A DNA stretch of 64,000 bases, taken from an uncultured bacterium. GTDB lineage: Bacteria > Muiribacteriota > Ozemobacteria > Ozemobacterales > Ozemobacteraceae. The position numbers were made by a program, and so were the translations under genes. The notes under the pieces were generated by a model. That model was not told the DNA's origin. It did no database searches and saw only the letters and a program-made list of their open reading frames with translations. The stretch is taken from the NCBI GenBank assembly GCA_937949615.1, contig CALEDQ010000028.1, positions 218,041-282,040 on the forward strand. The letters run 5' to 3'. Position 1 is the stretch's first letter; every line of letters starts with the position of its first letter. Shown here piece by piece: positions 35,701 through 44,094 of this stretch.

Positions 35701-36654
35701 TTTTTCCGGGCATGATCTGGCAAAGCCCTGATTGTGCGTCAGGCGGATTTTTTTTCTTAAAAAGTCAGGGTTGAAGACGGCTTTGTTTTCAAGAATGAAG
35801 TTTGCATGTTTTTCATGCTCAAGAAGCCGTTTCTCAGGCAAAAAAGCAAGGGTTGTGGCAAACAGCGGCTGGCTGATGCTTCTGTTCAGCTGCGTCTGCA
35901 TTGAAAAATCAGCGCTTTCTGCTGCAGGAATCGAGACTTTAAGCGGCAGCGGCCGGCGTTTATCAATGCCGTCAAAGAATACCGGGGGCGTGGTCAGATA
36001 ATCGGCAAAGGTTTTCAGTACCGGAGCCGTGCAGGCAAATCTTCGACTGCGCTTTTTCGAACTCAAGACCGAAAAAAAGCCGTCAAGGTTTGAGTTTATC
36101 TGCTCCCTCCGGATTTTTGCGACTTGCCTCAGGCGAAGAGTTTCGTCAGAAATAAATTTAAAGCCGGTGCCGGCTTTGTCGGCATGAAATTGACTGGTTT
36201 TCAACCGGCCGTCGGCAATATGCATGGCGGGGTTTCGACTGCCGGGGCCGACTGGCTCGACAAAAAGTGCAGCCCGGTTTCTGATCGTCGCTGCTTCATT
36301 ATTGGAACATTGCAATCTGGAACGCTGCGGCAGTGACTGTCTCGGAAATTCATCGGCCCATGCCGACCTGGCTTCAAAGGAGAGCAGCGGTTCGGGGGCG
36401 GTTACGCCAGCGGGCCTGAATTTTCTGTTTCCGGCTGTTTTTCTTCGAAAGCGAAAGAGTCCTTCGCTGTCACAGCAGTAACATTTTCTCGACAAAAGAG
36501 AGGTGGAAGGCTGCACCGGCAGATGCTTTTCGGCAAGAACCGGCTTACCCACGACACTTAACGGTCTGCGGGTAAGAAAAACCTTTGGCCCGTTGAATCC
36601 GGATGGGGAATCCAGAACGGGCATACCCTTCTTTTGCGGGAATTTCAGACTCAT
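32779..36654 (-). CDS. Giant (1291-aa) very basic protein without recognised domain
   Basis: A 3.9-kb frame without stops. The start ATG overlaps the stop of the upstream giant gene by four bases (ATGA, 36651-36654). The protein is strongly enriched in R, K, P, F, L and S and poor in acidic residues, with recurrent clusters such as KFRLRLRLQRQNF, KPRLRLRRFALQ and RRKPLRQLRFKLH. A CYCC pair occurs at ~58-61. I see no signal peptide, membrane span, P-loop or enzymatic motif, and expect extensive disorder or short beta strands. It may bind nucleic acid, anionic lipid, cell-wall polymer or the acidic segment of its neighbour. No family recognised. Confidence 0.8.
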   Translation of the reverse strand: MSLKFPQKKGMPVLDSPSGFNGPKVFLTRRPLSVVGKPVLAEKHLPVQPSTSLLSRKCYCCDSEGLFRFRRKTAGNRKFRPAGVTAPEPLLSFEARSAWADEFPRQSLPQRSRLQCSNNEAATIRNRAALFVEPVGPGSRNPAMHIADGRLKTSQFHADKAGTGFKFISDETLRLRQVAKIRREQINSNLDGFFSVLSSKKRSRRFACTAPVLKTFADYLTTPPVFFDGIDKRRPLPLKVSIPAAESADFSMQTQLNRSISQPLFATTLAFLPEKRLLEHEKHANFILENKAVFNPDFLRKKIRLTHNQGFARSCPEKQKKFSSPLNRPAPAILKQASDKPVGRIEKVASHAFSVFSPGAGLDKGRALPVVAGLFAAPRREPKFRLRLRLQRQNFPAASVSFAPILPATALDLIRITNRRISADFARMQITARHRPFSVHSAFARVCAPADYRLKKANFMVRAAKHARYTIARLRNIIIPRQPKSLTTTSLIFPTFAKKESRRLASPGKSYPELRLDKTGTRFTPENFSLNLLGQKPAITTIFTGTMPRQIRPATPQSFPDMRIEQSPKRRKPLRQLRFKLHSISEGFVSSKLKPLKKIEKETSLFPTCTFTGKSLPAGDNTRFVALKTFRQPRLKPRLRLRRFALQQILPGQIKAQLQLEMKICSDLSSFKMPIRHFIIPDLGAKSLRRFNCRISLLPHPFGFPVFSFSEPRFYSLITRPLFNQRQPRKSNLHDSGGFILKKDQPFLPPLSMKNPRRLLYNHLNPALASKEFYLVGNLALQGIICPAPRIADFLHTWLGTPGSCITPRSEEKFHRQLRLKQPQIKHLSETGEKQSYRVKSCDTSSPRMNRINRLLLRARRFSAAVTKAPIAAETLPAAKVFKPRLTALALSKPTGHEPQNRFSLFSCDISQLQQKPVFNDDVAEGFKSQFHARFRSFRFPWRPEIRMSPRTIEQPGQPDAGVSVTAIALPDELRSTAFISADTGANILHLPAGFLQTKVSTIRHLSYIQQSLAVERRFTLPETADSIMRMQNSEKYLQQFINPETFFIMREKNRSRLKKNLRNYSFRTSAKTIQLRPASEKYSEFGLKNRAVGRMPLEQLHWIIMMRSFLQPESPVMHYCVNLPETVKKYCGLMSTSDSLPGLSFAGNRHEKLPELEPGLRISLWSILTSEVKFSDLAFPVPAKSETKTFSAGHTGMPAIEREKTIIRPPNQGFAPLHQPSPFWQPVHNFTHSLIKSESENRFIEIAMLKAEAPPRHTQISIRQRREAFKPLFVPEWIDQVWQRPGLQKK

Positions 36655-39600
36655 GCCGAAATTTTCTGATTGATTTCCTGCAGTTTCTGATTTGTCTGGC
36701 GGGCCAGGTTCATCAGGTCGCGCAACCGCAGTTTGTTGATCAGATACTTTTCTCTTTGCTGGCTCTGGGGCATTCTATAGAAGTTCGAGCTGCGTTCATC
36801 GAACCCGACCTTTGTCTGACCGATTTTTTCGTGTCCGGCGAAGCTTTCGCTGGCATAAGGACTTCTCGAATTCGTGGCGGCTTCGCTGAATTCCTGCCCG
36901 GCGGTTCTCATTGCCCTGAGCATATGGTGAAGATGTTCGAAGAGCATTTCAACCGGCTGGGGCGGTCTGACAAAAAAGTTTATCTGCTTTTGCTTTATCT
37001 GGCGGAAATATTTCTGCGCAGAAACTGCAAACGGGTAGCGGCGGCTGGTTTCTGGTCGACGATGTTCCTGTCTGATTTGTGCAGCAGCTTTTTCAAAGGC
37101 TTCGGCCTTGATTGCCCCGGCCTGCCAGATGATGTTCTTCAGGTCGCTTTCTATTCTCAATGCCAGCCTTTTTGCTGACAGGTCGCCAATTTTCGGGTTT
37201 TCGATCCGACGGTAACGAAGCGGCAGCGCGCGTGGTATCAGGGGCATGGCATGGCAGATTTCCCAGGTGAAGGGCAGGGCAGGTATTGATGACAAGGGGA
37301 ACAACCTCCGCGGTACTGCCGGCTGGAAGTCGATGCGAAGATCGATGCCCGGGCCGGGGAAATGGTGAAATCTGCGCAGCTCCTGGCGCATTGACAGGGT
37401 CGATAACAGCGGTTCAGCAAAATTGAATTCATTGAGCCAGGCTTTTCTGGTTATCTGGGCGGCGGCAGTGTGCCGGCCGCGTTTAAGTGTCAGGCCCGGG
37501 TGATAGCCAGAGAAAAGGTCGACAGGCAGGCGGTCAAGATGGCATGAGCGGCTGATGACCGATGAGCTGAAACTTCTTGTAAGAGTCACGGCAGGTTGGC
37601 TGGGCAGAGGAGTGAACCTGGCAATCAGCCTGCCGGTTGCGGTTTTTTGCGATGACCGCAGCTGACTTGAGGCCGGCGAAAAGATTTCGAGCATGCGAGC
37701 CCGGCAGGGTGGCAGCTGTCTGTTTTTAAGAGAATGGTCGACGACCCTGTCAGAGCGATAAATCGCGGCATCAGCCGAGTCACGGTTTGATAAATCGCGG
37801 CCTGGTTTGAATCTGACGTGCAGCAGGTCGAAAACGTGTGACTCGGGGGCGGCAATCTGAGTGTAATTGAGGTTTCTGAAGCCACTGCCGGCAGAGAGAA
37901 AGCAGTGGGTCAGATGCTGCCGCTGCGCTGCCAGCGGGTCAATAAGGCTTTCGAATCGGCTTTCGGGAAAAGTCTGGCGGAAGAAAACCGGTAATGATGG
38001 CTTTAAAAGTTTTTTCGACCGTCTGGCTGAAATCAGGAAATCCTTTTTCAGGGGCAGGTGCTCAAGCGTTGCATAAACGTATTCCATCATCAGGTCTTCG
38101 ATGGCAAAACTGGCCGGCAGTTTCGTGTCCTGCGGCGGCAGATATTTTTCGCAGGTCTCGACCGCAGAGATATCTGCCGGCAGACTCTGCGGGCAACTGG
38201 CCGTGATACTCTGAAATGTCGACACGAATTCGGGCGCAGCCGGCTGCGGCGGTGTGAAGGGATCGAGCTCGAACAGGTAGCTGGCGGGCATTTTTACGTT
38301 GACCGTGCTGGTTCTGGTTTCGACAAATTCAGCCCTTACCGCTTGTGAAACAATCATAAAGCTTGCGCAATCTCTGGTTGAAAAGGTTGTCAGGCGTGTT
38401 CCGGTGGCGGCTGTTTCATCGGCTTCCGTTTCTACGGTTTCAGCAAATGCGAGCGGCAGTCGGGGCGGCACCGGCGGGGTAGTCAGAACAACTGTTTCGG
38501 TCGGCAGCGTAAAATGATATGGTACCGGAAAAAGGTTGCTGTCGTATGGAAAAAAGCTGCTGATCAGGCTGACGATGCCATACTCGGGTGGCGGGTCGAG
38601 CGGCAGTCTGGCAAGAAAATCATTTTCCGGCACGAATGGCCGATTGCGGGCAAATTCATCAGGCATTGCCGTTGTCGCTTCTTCGGGCGGCAGAATCCAT
38701 TCGTAGGCAGGTTCGAATTCGATCCAGTGCGTCAATCTGGTGCGATCCGAGATATTCTGGAGCCATAAGAGGTTTTCGAGAAAAATGGCATGCCGTGAAT
38801 AAACCGGCTGAAATTCGGGCGGAATGAAAAAATGCGTGACGCCGCCGATTTCGCAGAATTTCTCGCAGGCGGTAAAAGTGTATTGTTTGTATTTTCGGGT
38901 GGCATAGCCCAGAACATGCGACAGCGATGGCACTTCGGGCAGGTCTGGCTCAAGCTTGAACAGAATTGGCGAGGGTTGCCGGTCTTTTTCGGGCAGAAGT
39001 GGAATCTCGGGCTGAAGCCTGTGTTCCGGGGGGGTGACAAAGCAGTCTTCGAACTTGTAAAGCGGGCGCATCGCCATGCCTGCAACTGAGATTTTTTCAA
39101 TCTGATTGACCGCAGTGTGGCTCTGACTGAAAGCTTTTAAGGCAAATGACGGTGGCGAAGCCCGCTGAATGACTTTGCATTCAGGTTCCTGGCGAAGCTT
39201 CGGGTTGATGCCGACCAGTGGCTGGGTAACGCCTGAAATTCTGATTCTGATGCGGTAATTGCCCGAGCCCTCTTCAAGAAAAACCTGCAGTTCGGAGGGG
39301 TGGATAAAAAGGCGGGCCGCCGTTGCCTGGTGCACCTTTTCGAGATATGGCGACAGCTTTTCGAGAAGTTCGCCATCGAGGCAGGCCTGAAAGTCGCCGG
39401 TCTGCTGGCCGCGTAATCTTAGCGGGCTGTCGGCGCCAGCATTGAGAAGCCGGTTTAAAGCCGAAACCGTCTGATGCATCAGTGAGTCGGTTTTTAATAC
39501 GGTGGGCCAGGCCTCAAGCCGCTGTCTGGGGAACTCTTCGTTGATCGGTATGATATAAGTCTGCTGGTTATCGAAGATTTTTCGCAGTTCTGAGCCGCCG

Positions 39601-40229
39601 ACTACACTTTCAGCAAGCTTCTGATCTTCAGGTGAGGAAGGCACGCGGTTGAATACCAGCCAGGTGTTTTCCTGAAGCTGGTATGACAGTGCCGGGTTCT
39701 GCTGCAGCAGCTTGTCGAGGCAGATCAGTGACTTTTCGTCCGATTGCGAAACGATCAACGAAGCAGGTCGGCTGCCGCGCCACAGATGCTGGCGGGCGAG
39801 CAGATCAGAAACCTTCTGGCAATGGGTGAAACCGGCAGGGAAATTGATGAAAACGCAGTCAAAACTGGCTTTCAGCTGAATGAAAAAGTCTCTCAGAGAT
39901 GTATCGGAGAACAGCAGCGAAGGATCAGCGAGTTTGTGGGCGGGAAAATATGAAATCTGCGTGGTTTCGGTAAAGTAAAAATTCTTCTGAAAGCGGTTTT
40001 CTTCGGCCTTAACCGACTGTGAGATTTCGGGGTATTCCTGGAGAATGATCGACTGCGGGAAGGTGCTGCGCAGTTTAAGCGGCATTTCGCCATCGAGGTC
40101 GATCAGGGCGATTTTCTGTTTCAGATTGTTGAGAAAAACCGAAAGCCCGGCAACCAGTGAAGCCTTGCCGGAACCTGCTCTGATCGATGAAAAGAAATAT
40201 ACTGGAGTTAAAAAAGACGCCCTTGCCAT
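36651..40229 (-). CDS. Giant (~1192-aa) protein with ParA/MinD-like N-terminal domain
   Basis: I start at ATG 40229; the longer frame uses a TTG at 40265 without a ribosome site. Residues ~1-245 look like a ParA/MinD-type ATPase: P-loop SIRAGSGKAS (15-24), IALIDLDGEM (Walker A' region), FDCVFINFPAGF (Walker B) and LVFNRVPSS. The residue after the P-loop Lys is Ala instead of Thr/Ser, so hydrolysis may be impaired. Residues ~250-345 form a small alpha/beta segment; ~360-720 is proline-rich and relatively acidic; the C-terminal ~450 are basic and R/P/F-rich, like the next gene. Overlaps that gene by ATGA. Function unknown. Confidence 0.8.
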   Translation of the reverse strand: MARASFLTPVYFFSSIRAGSGKASLVAGLSVFLNNLKQKIALIDLDGEMPLKLRSTFPQSIILQEYPEISQSVKAEENRFQKNFYFTETTQISYFPAHKLADPSLLFSDTSLRDFFIQLKASFDCVFINFPAGFTHCQKVSDLLARQHLWRGSRPASLIVSQSDEKSLICLDKLLQQNPALSYQLQENTWLVFNRVPSSPEDQKLAESVVGGSELRKIFDNQQTYIIPINEEFPRQRLEAWPTVLKTDSLMHQTVSALNRLLNAGADSPLRLRGQQTGDFQACLDGELLEKLSPYLEKVHQATAARLFIHPSELQVFLEEGSGNYRIRIRISGVTQPLVGINPKLRQEPECKVIQRASPPSFALKAFSQSHTAVNQIEKISVAGMAMRPLYKFEDCFVTPPEHRLQPEIPLLPEKDRQPSPILFKLEPDLPEVPSLSHVLGYATRKYKQYTFTACEKFCEIGGVTHFFIPPEFQPVYSRHAIFLENLLWLQNISDRTRLTHWIEFEPAYEWILPPEEATTAMPDEFARNRPFVPENDFLARLPLDPPPEYGIVSLISSFFPYDSNLFPVPYHFTLPTETVVLTTPPVPPRLPLAFAETVETEADETAATGTRLTTFSTRDCASFMIVSQAVRAEFVETRTSTVNVKMPASYLFELDPFTPPQPAAPEFVSTFQSITASCPQSLPADISAVETCEKYLPPQDTKLPASFAIEDLMMEYVYATLEHLPLKKDFLISARRSKKLLKPSLPVFFRQTFPESRFESLIDPLAAQRQHLTHCFLSAGSGFRNLNYTQIAAPESHVFDLLHVRFKPGRDLSNRDSADAAIYRSDRVVDHSLKNRQLPPCRARMLEIFSPASSQLRSSQKTATGRLIARFTPLPSQPAVTLTRSFSSSVISRSCHLDRLPVDLFSGYHPGLTLKRGRHTAAAQITRKAWLNEFNFAEPLLSTLSMRQELRRFHHFPGPGIDLRIDFQPAVPRRLFPLSSIPALPFTWEICHAMPLIPRALPLRYRRIENPKIGDLSAKRLALRIESDLKNIIWQAGAIKAEAFEKAAAQIRQEHRRPETSRRYPFAVSAQKYFRQIKQKQINFFVRPPQPVEMLFEHLHHMLRAMRTAGQEFSEAATNSRSPYASESFAGHEKIGQTKVGFDERSSNFYRMPQSQQREKYLINKLRLRDLMNLARQTNQKLQEINQKISA

Positions 40230-40277
40230 GTTGTGCACATCATACCATACACACCGGGGCGGCAACTACAAAAAGCT

Positions 40278-41165
40278 TCAAATTTCGATGATCGTTCCCT
40301 CGCGGGCAAATTCGGTTCGATTGAACAGTTTCTTTGCCTGAGTTTCCATCTCTTTGAGTTTTTCATCGTTGTGGAGCGGGTCGTGATGGGTAATGATCAG
40401 ACGTTTCGCTCCGGCGGCCTTCGCGGCTCTGATGCCCTCTTCGGGGGTTGAATGACCGAAACCCTGTTTGCCGGGGCCGGGCAGGTTGAATTTGTGGGGT
40501 GCATATTCATCGCAGGTATACTGGCCGTCGTAGATCAGCACATCGACGCCGCGGGCCAGACCCAGCAGGTTCTGGTCGATCGAGCCATCGGTCGGGTGTT
40601 CGCAGTCGGTGGCGATGGCGACAGACTTGCCCTCTTCTTCGATTCTATAGCCAAGCACGCCGTTCGGATGAACGAGTTTAAACGCGGTAACCGTGGCTTT
40701 GCCAATCTGTACTCGGTTATCGACAAGATTTTTAAAATTGATTCTTGATGACAGGTAATTGAGGTCGACCGGGAAATAATAGTTGTCCATCTGGCCGCGC
40801 AGCGTGGTTTCGATGCGATTGCCGACATCGGAGGCGCCGTAGAGATTGAACTCATTGCAGCACTCGTCGATGCGGTTCCCTTTGCTGTCTTTTTTGCCGA
40901 TATAGGCCGGTGCGAAAAACGGAAAGCCCTGGATGTGGTCCCAGTGGGAGTGGGTGAAGAAAATATGCGCGACACCCTTGCCCTGACCGAACTCCTGCTG
41001 CATCAGACTGTTGCCGAGCACACGAATGCCGGTGCCGGCATCGAAAATGATTCTCTCATTATCGGAAGTCAAGACTTCGATACAGGTGGTATTACCGCCG
41101 AATTCGACGGTGTCTTTACCCGGCACGGGTATTGACCCTCTGACACCCCAGAATTTAATAATCAC
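40278..41165 (-). CDS. Metallo-beta-lactamase-fold hydrolase
   Basis: 295 residues. Zinc motif THSHWDHIQG (~70-80) plus later His/Asp ligands (ATDCEHP, IYDGQY, GHSTPEEG) and the C-terminal ITHHDP. The start FWGVRGSIPVPG with GGNTTCIEV is typical of an MBL subfamily of putative phosphodiesterases, sometimes next to signalling domains. A nucleotide, cyclic nucleotide or phosphoester substrate is likely but not shown. It lies 24 bp after parB and 48 bp before the giant ParA-like gene, on the same strand. Confidence 0.85.
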   Translation of the reverse strand: MIIKFWGVRGSIPVPGKDTVEFGGNTTCIEVLTSDNERIIFDAGTGIRVLGNSLMQQEFGQGKGVAHIFFTHSHWDHIQGFPFFAPAYIGKKDSKGNRIDECCNEFNLYGASDVGNRIETTLRGQMDNYYFPVDLNYLSSRINFKNLVDNRVQIGKATVTAFKLVHPNGVLGYRIEEEGKSVAIATDCEHPTDGSIDQNLLGLARGVDVLIYDGQYTCDEYAPHKFNLPGPGKQGFGHSTPEEGIRAAKAAGAKRLIITHHDPLHNDEKLKEMETQAKKLFNRTEFAREGTIIEI

Positions 41166-41188
41166 ACCGCTTTACCTTTCAAATAGAA

Positions 41189-42070
41189 CTACAGGCAAAC
41201 CGATACCATTGACTCTACAACTCTCTCAAGATCGTCTCTGTCGTAGAATTCAATTTCAATCCGGCCCTTGTTTTTGCCCTGGCGAATGCGAACCTTGGCG
41301 CCAAGAAGCTCCTGAAGGTTTTCTTCGACAGCTCGAACGTGCATATCAGAACTCATCAATAACCTGCCTTTCTTATGACAGGCGCTGGAGTTTTCCGTTT
41401 TTTCGCGGGCAATCTGCTTTTCGGTTTCATAAACCGAAAGCTGGTCGGAAACAATTTTTCTGGCCCACAGCCGTACATCGGCGGGATCTTTCAGCCCGGC
41501 GAGCATTTTGGCATGCCCTGCCGATATCTGACCGTCGGCAACCATCAGCTGAACTTCGGGGGGAAGCTGCAGCAGCCTGAGCCGGTTGGTCAGCGCTGAT
41601 CTGCTGCGCCCGACTCTCTCTGCAAGCTGGTCGTGGGTCAGGCCGAAATTCAAAAGAATGTCTCTGAGGGTTCTGGCTTCTTCGATCGGATTGAGATCCT
41701 GTCGCTGAATGTTCTCGATCAGGCCGGCGAGCATGGTTTTTTCTTCGTTGAGCTTGCGAATGACCGCCGGAATACTGTTTATTCCGGCAATTTTGCTGGC
41801 CCGGTAACGTCTCTCACCAGAAACGATCTGATACCTGCTGCCGATCTGCCGCACCAGAACCGGTTGCAGAACGCCATTCTCGCGAATTGACTGCGCCAGT
41901 TCTTCCAGTGCCTGTTTATCAAAGATCTTGCGGGGCTGGTTCGGGTTCGGGTAGACCTTTTCAAGAGGCAGAATTTTGAATTCCATCTCGGTCTGGCCAC
42001 CTTCGCCAATACACCCCGCGTTATTGATATCGACAACTTCGCTGTCAATGTTTAACAGGTTTTTGAACAT
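41189..42070 (-). CDS. parB: ParB/Spo0J/Noc-family partition protein
   Basis: 293 residues from ATG 42070; the frame extends to a TTG at 42136 without support. The N-terminal ParB domain has the CTP-binding box GERRYR (85-90) and ENIQRQDLNPIEEA. A helix-turn-helix (LTHDQLAERVGRSRSALTNRL, ~143-163) would bind parS, followed by ISAGHAKML. ParB loads on DNA as a CTP-dependent clamp and works with ParA in chromosome or plasmid partition. No standard parA is adjacent, but the downstream giant protein starts with a ParA/MinD-like domain. I noticed no parS palindrome (TGTTTCACGTGAAACA). Confidence 0.92.
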   Translation of the reverse strand: MFKNLLNIDSEVVDINNAGCIGEGGQTEMEFKILPLEKVYPNPNQPRKIFDKQALEELAQSIRENGVLQPVLVRQIGSRYQIVSGERRYRASKIAGINSIPAVIRKLNEEKTMLAGLIENIQRQDLNPIEEARTLRDILLNFGLTHDQLAERVGRSRSALTNRLRLLQLPPEVQLMVADGQISAGHAKMLAGLKDPADVRLWARKIVSDQLSVYETEKQIAREKTENSSACHKKGRLLMSSDMHVRAVEENLQELLGAKVRIRQGKNKGRIEIEFYDRDDLERVVESMVSVCL

Positions 42071-42164
42071 TAAATTGCCATCACTCTCAACATAATTAAT
42101 GGCATCTATGTTATCATGCACTTGAAAGTCATACAATATTCTTTAAAAAAAACAGGGGAAAAGT

Positions 42165-43367
42165 ATGAAGCAGATTAAAACAATGCTTATCGTTTCACTG
42201 ATGCTGTTCTGCAACAATATGGCCGATGCTCAGCCGGTACAGTCGACACCGGAATATCAGAAGGCCATGCAGCTTCTGGCGCAGGGCACCTATGAACAGG
42301 CGATTGAAGAGCTGAAAACGCTGCTCGGCAACGGCAAATTTCATTCGCCGGCAATGGTCGAGATCGGCAAGATCCGCATCAAGCAGGCCGAAGCCGAAAT
42401 GAGCAATGCACTGGCTCACTTCAGTGAAGCGGCCGACATGCTCAACAACGGCGTAAATTCTGGTGGCGTGACCGGCCCCGAACTGCCGAAAACCCTTTAC
42501 GATCTTGCCAGAATCTATGAAGAACGCATCAAAAACTACGTGATGGCTTCAGAAATCTACAACAAGATCATCGAAGAACACCCGGCCTTTCTTGCGATCG
42601 ACAAGGTATATTTCAATCTCGCCACCTGCCAGGAAGCCATGGGCATGTATGAACAGGCGGCCACCAACTACAAGAAGATTGTCACCGATTATGGTTACAG
42701 CACCTACTTTCAGGCCGCCCAGGAAAAAATGAAGAAGCTCTCGATCGGCACCGGTGCTCAGGAAGGTGCTATCACTGCCCAGACAGAGATTGCCGCCGAT
42801 GCCAAAGACGAGCAGGAAATCAAGGCGAACATGGACCTTGGCGATATGCAAGCCGAGTCGGGTAACTTCAAGGAAGCGGCTGCCGCATACCGCAAAGCTA
42901 TTTCTGCCAGCACCGACCCTGATGACGCCATTTCCGGCTATCGCAAGCTGATTGGCATGCTTGACGAAAAAGAAAAGGACTATCAGGGAGCCGCGAAAGC
43001 TCTCGAAGAAATGTTGCAGCGTTTCCCCGATGCACCGGGTGGCGAAGATCTCGTTTACCGTCTCGGCCGCATTTACGAGCAGGACATGGATTCGATGAAG
43101 ACCCAGGTGATCGACGGCAAGATCAGATATCGCAAAAGCTCTGAAAACGTCGAAAAAGCCATCGATTATTATAATTCGGTAACCGAAAAGTATCCTGATG
43201 CCGATGTATCTGCAGATGCCTTTCTGCGCAAAGGCGAACTCTACGAAAAGGAACTCAAGGACTATGACAAGGCCCGGGCATCGTATCAGGAATTTCTCAG
43301 AAAGTTCCCCAGTCATAGTGAAGCGGACAGCGTCAGACAGAAGCTCGACGAAATCGAAGGCTACTGA
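42165..43367 (+). CDS. Secreted TPR-repeat protein (BamD/YbgF-like architecture)
   Basis: 400 residues with signal peptide (~1-22, cleavage after ADA). Start supported by AGGGGAA. At least six TPR units: EYQKAMQLLAQGTYEQAIEEL (~27-47), AMVEIGKIRIKQ, YDLARIYEERIKNYVMASEIYNKI, VYFNLATCQEAMGMYEQAATNYKKI, AEGNFKEAAAAYRKA-like and DAFLRKGELYEKELKDYDKARASYQEF. Such periplasmic TPR proteins often act in envelope assembly. Divergent from parB, upstream of the outer-membrane barrel gene; probably first gene of a rightward operon. Confidence 0.85.
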   Translation: MKQIKTMLIVSLMLFCNNMADAQPVQSTPEYQKAMQLLAQGTYEQAIEELKTLLGNGKFHSPAMVEIGKIRIKQAEAEMSNALAHFSEAADMLNNGVNSGGVTGPELPKTLYDLARIYEERIKNYVMASEIYNKIIEEHPAFLAIDKVYFNLATCQEAMGMYEQAATNYKKIVTDYGYSTYFQAAQEKMKKLSIGTGAQEGAITAQTEIAADAKDEQEIKANMDLGDMQAESGNFKEAAAAYRKAISASTDPDDAISGYRKLIGMLDEKEKDYQGAAKALEEMLQRFPDAPGGEDLVYRLGRIYEQDMDSMKTQVIDGKIRYRKSSENVEKAIDYYNSVTEKYPDADVSADAFLRKGELYEKELKDYDKARASYQEFLRKFPSHSEADSVRQKLDEIEGY

Positions 43368-43377
43368 TTCGCAGTAT

Positions 43378-44091
43378 TTGCATAAACAGGGGCGGCAGCG
43401 CTTTTTACAAGCGGGCGTTGCGGCCCTTTTCTATTGTCTCGGTTTGTGTTTCGCGCCGGTGCCGGCTGCGCATGCCAATGCCACGGTCAACGGCCTGAGC
43501 GGCACCATGATTGTGCCCGGTCTCGACGTTCTGTCGCCGGGGGGGGCGCGGGCCGCCATTCACATGGTTGGCGAAACGGAATTCAACGAGGCCACGTTCA
43601 AAGGTGTTTTTGCTTTTTCAGATGATTCGGAAGTAGCTATCGTCAAGCGTTTTGCCATTCGTGGCAAAGATGAGCAGACTGAGCCGCTGTTTGCCGGCAA
43701 ATACAAGGTCAGACCGAACATGGCCGTTGCCGCCGTTCTCGACCCGAATGACGGATACCAGGATTCGGTGATGCTTTTGACCGGCATGCCCGGCAACCGT
43801 GTTGTTCTTGGCCTTGGCACTAATATCGCCATGAACCCTGACGAGAAGAAGGCTTCGTTTGGTCGTTACAGTCAGAAGAGCGCCGAGGTCGACCCGGTGT
43901 TCTTTATCATGGGCGCCAGTCTGAATCTGGATATAGACACGAAACTGACGATCGACTATTCGGGCAATGATTTCGTTCTCGGCCTGCGTCACGCCTTCGA
44001 CGAAGCCCTGAGTCTGGATTTTGGTCTGTATACGCCAAGTAAGATCTATGACCGGCATCGTTTCATTGTCGGTGCCAACTTCGGGTTCTAA
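43378..44091 (+). CDS. Predicted outer-membrane beta-barrel protein
   Basis: 237 residues if started at TTG 43378, which gives a good signal peptide (basic HKQGRQR, hydrophobic core VAALFYCLGLCFAPV, cleavage AHA|N). No ATG lies between the previous stop and the signal peptide, and the ribosome site is poor, so the start is tentative. The mature part alternates polar and nonpolar residues, carries GLSGTMIVPGLDVLSPGG (resembling the start of YjbH-type barrels) and ends in GANFGF, with the terminal Phe typical of outer-membrane barrels. Lies between a periplasmic TPR gene and an HD-GYP gene. Confidence 0.65.
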   Translation: MHKQGRQRFLQAGVAALFYCLGLCFAPVPAAHANATVNGLSGTMIVPGLDVLSPGGARAAIHMVGETEFNEATFKGVFAFSDDSEVAIVKRFAIRGKDEQTEPLFAGKYKVRPNMAVAAVLDPNDGYQDSVMLLTGMPGNRVVLGLGTNIAMNPDEKKASFGRYSQKSAEVDPVFFIMGASLNLDIDTKLTIDYSGNDFVLGLRHAFDEALSLDFGLYTPSKIYDRHRFIVGANFGF

Positions 44092-44094
44092 ACC

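Noticed and set aside
42549..43316. 255-aa hydrophobic frame antisense to the TPR gene
   Set aside because: Antisense of a clear TPR protein; hydrophobicity comes from reversed Glu/Lys codons.
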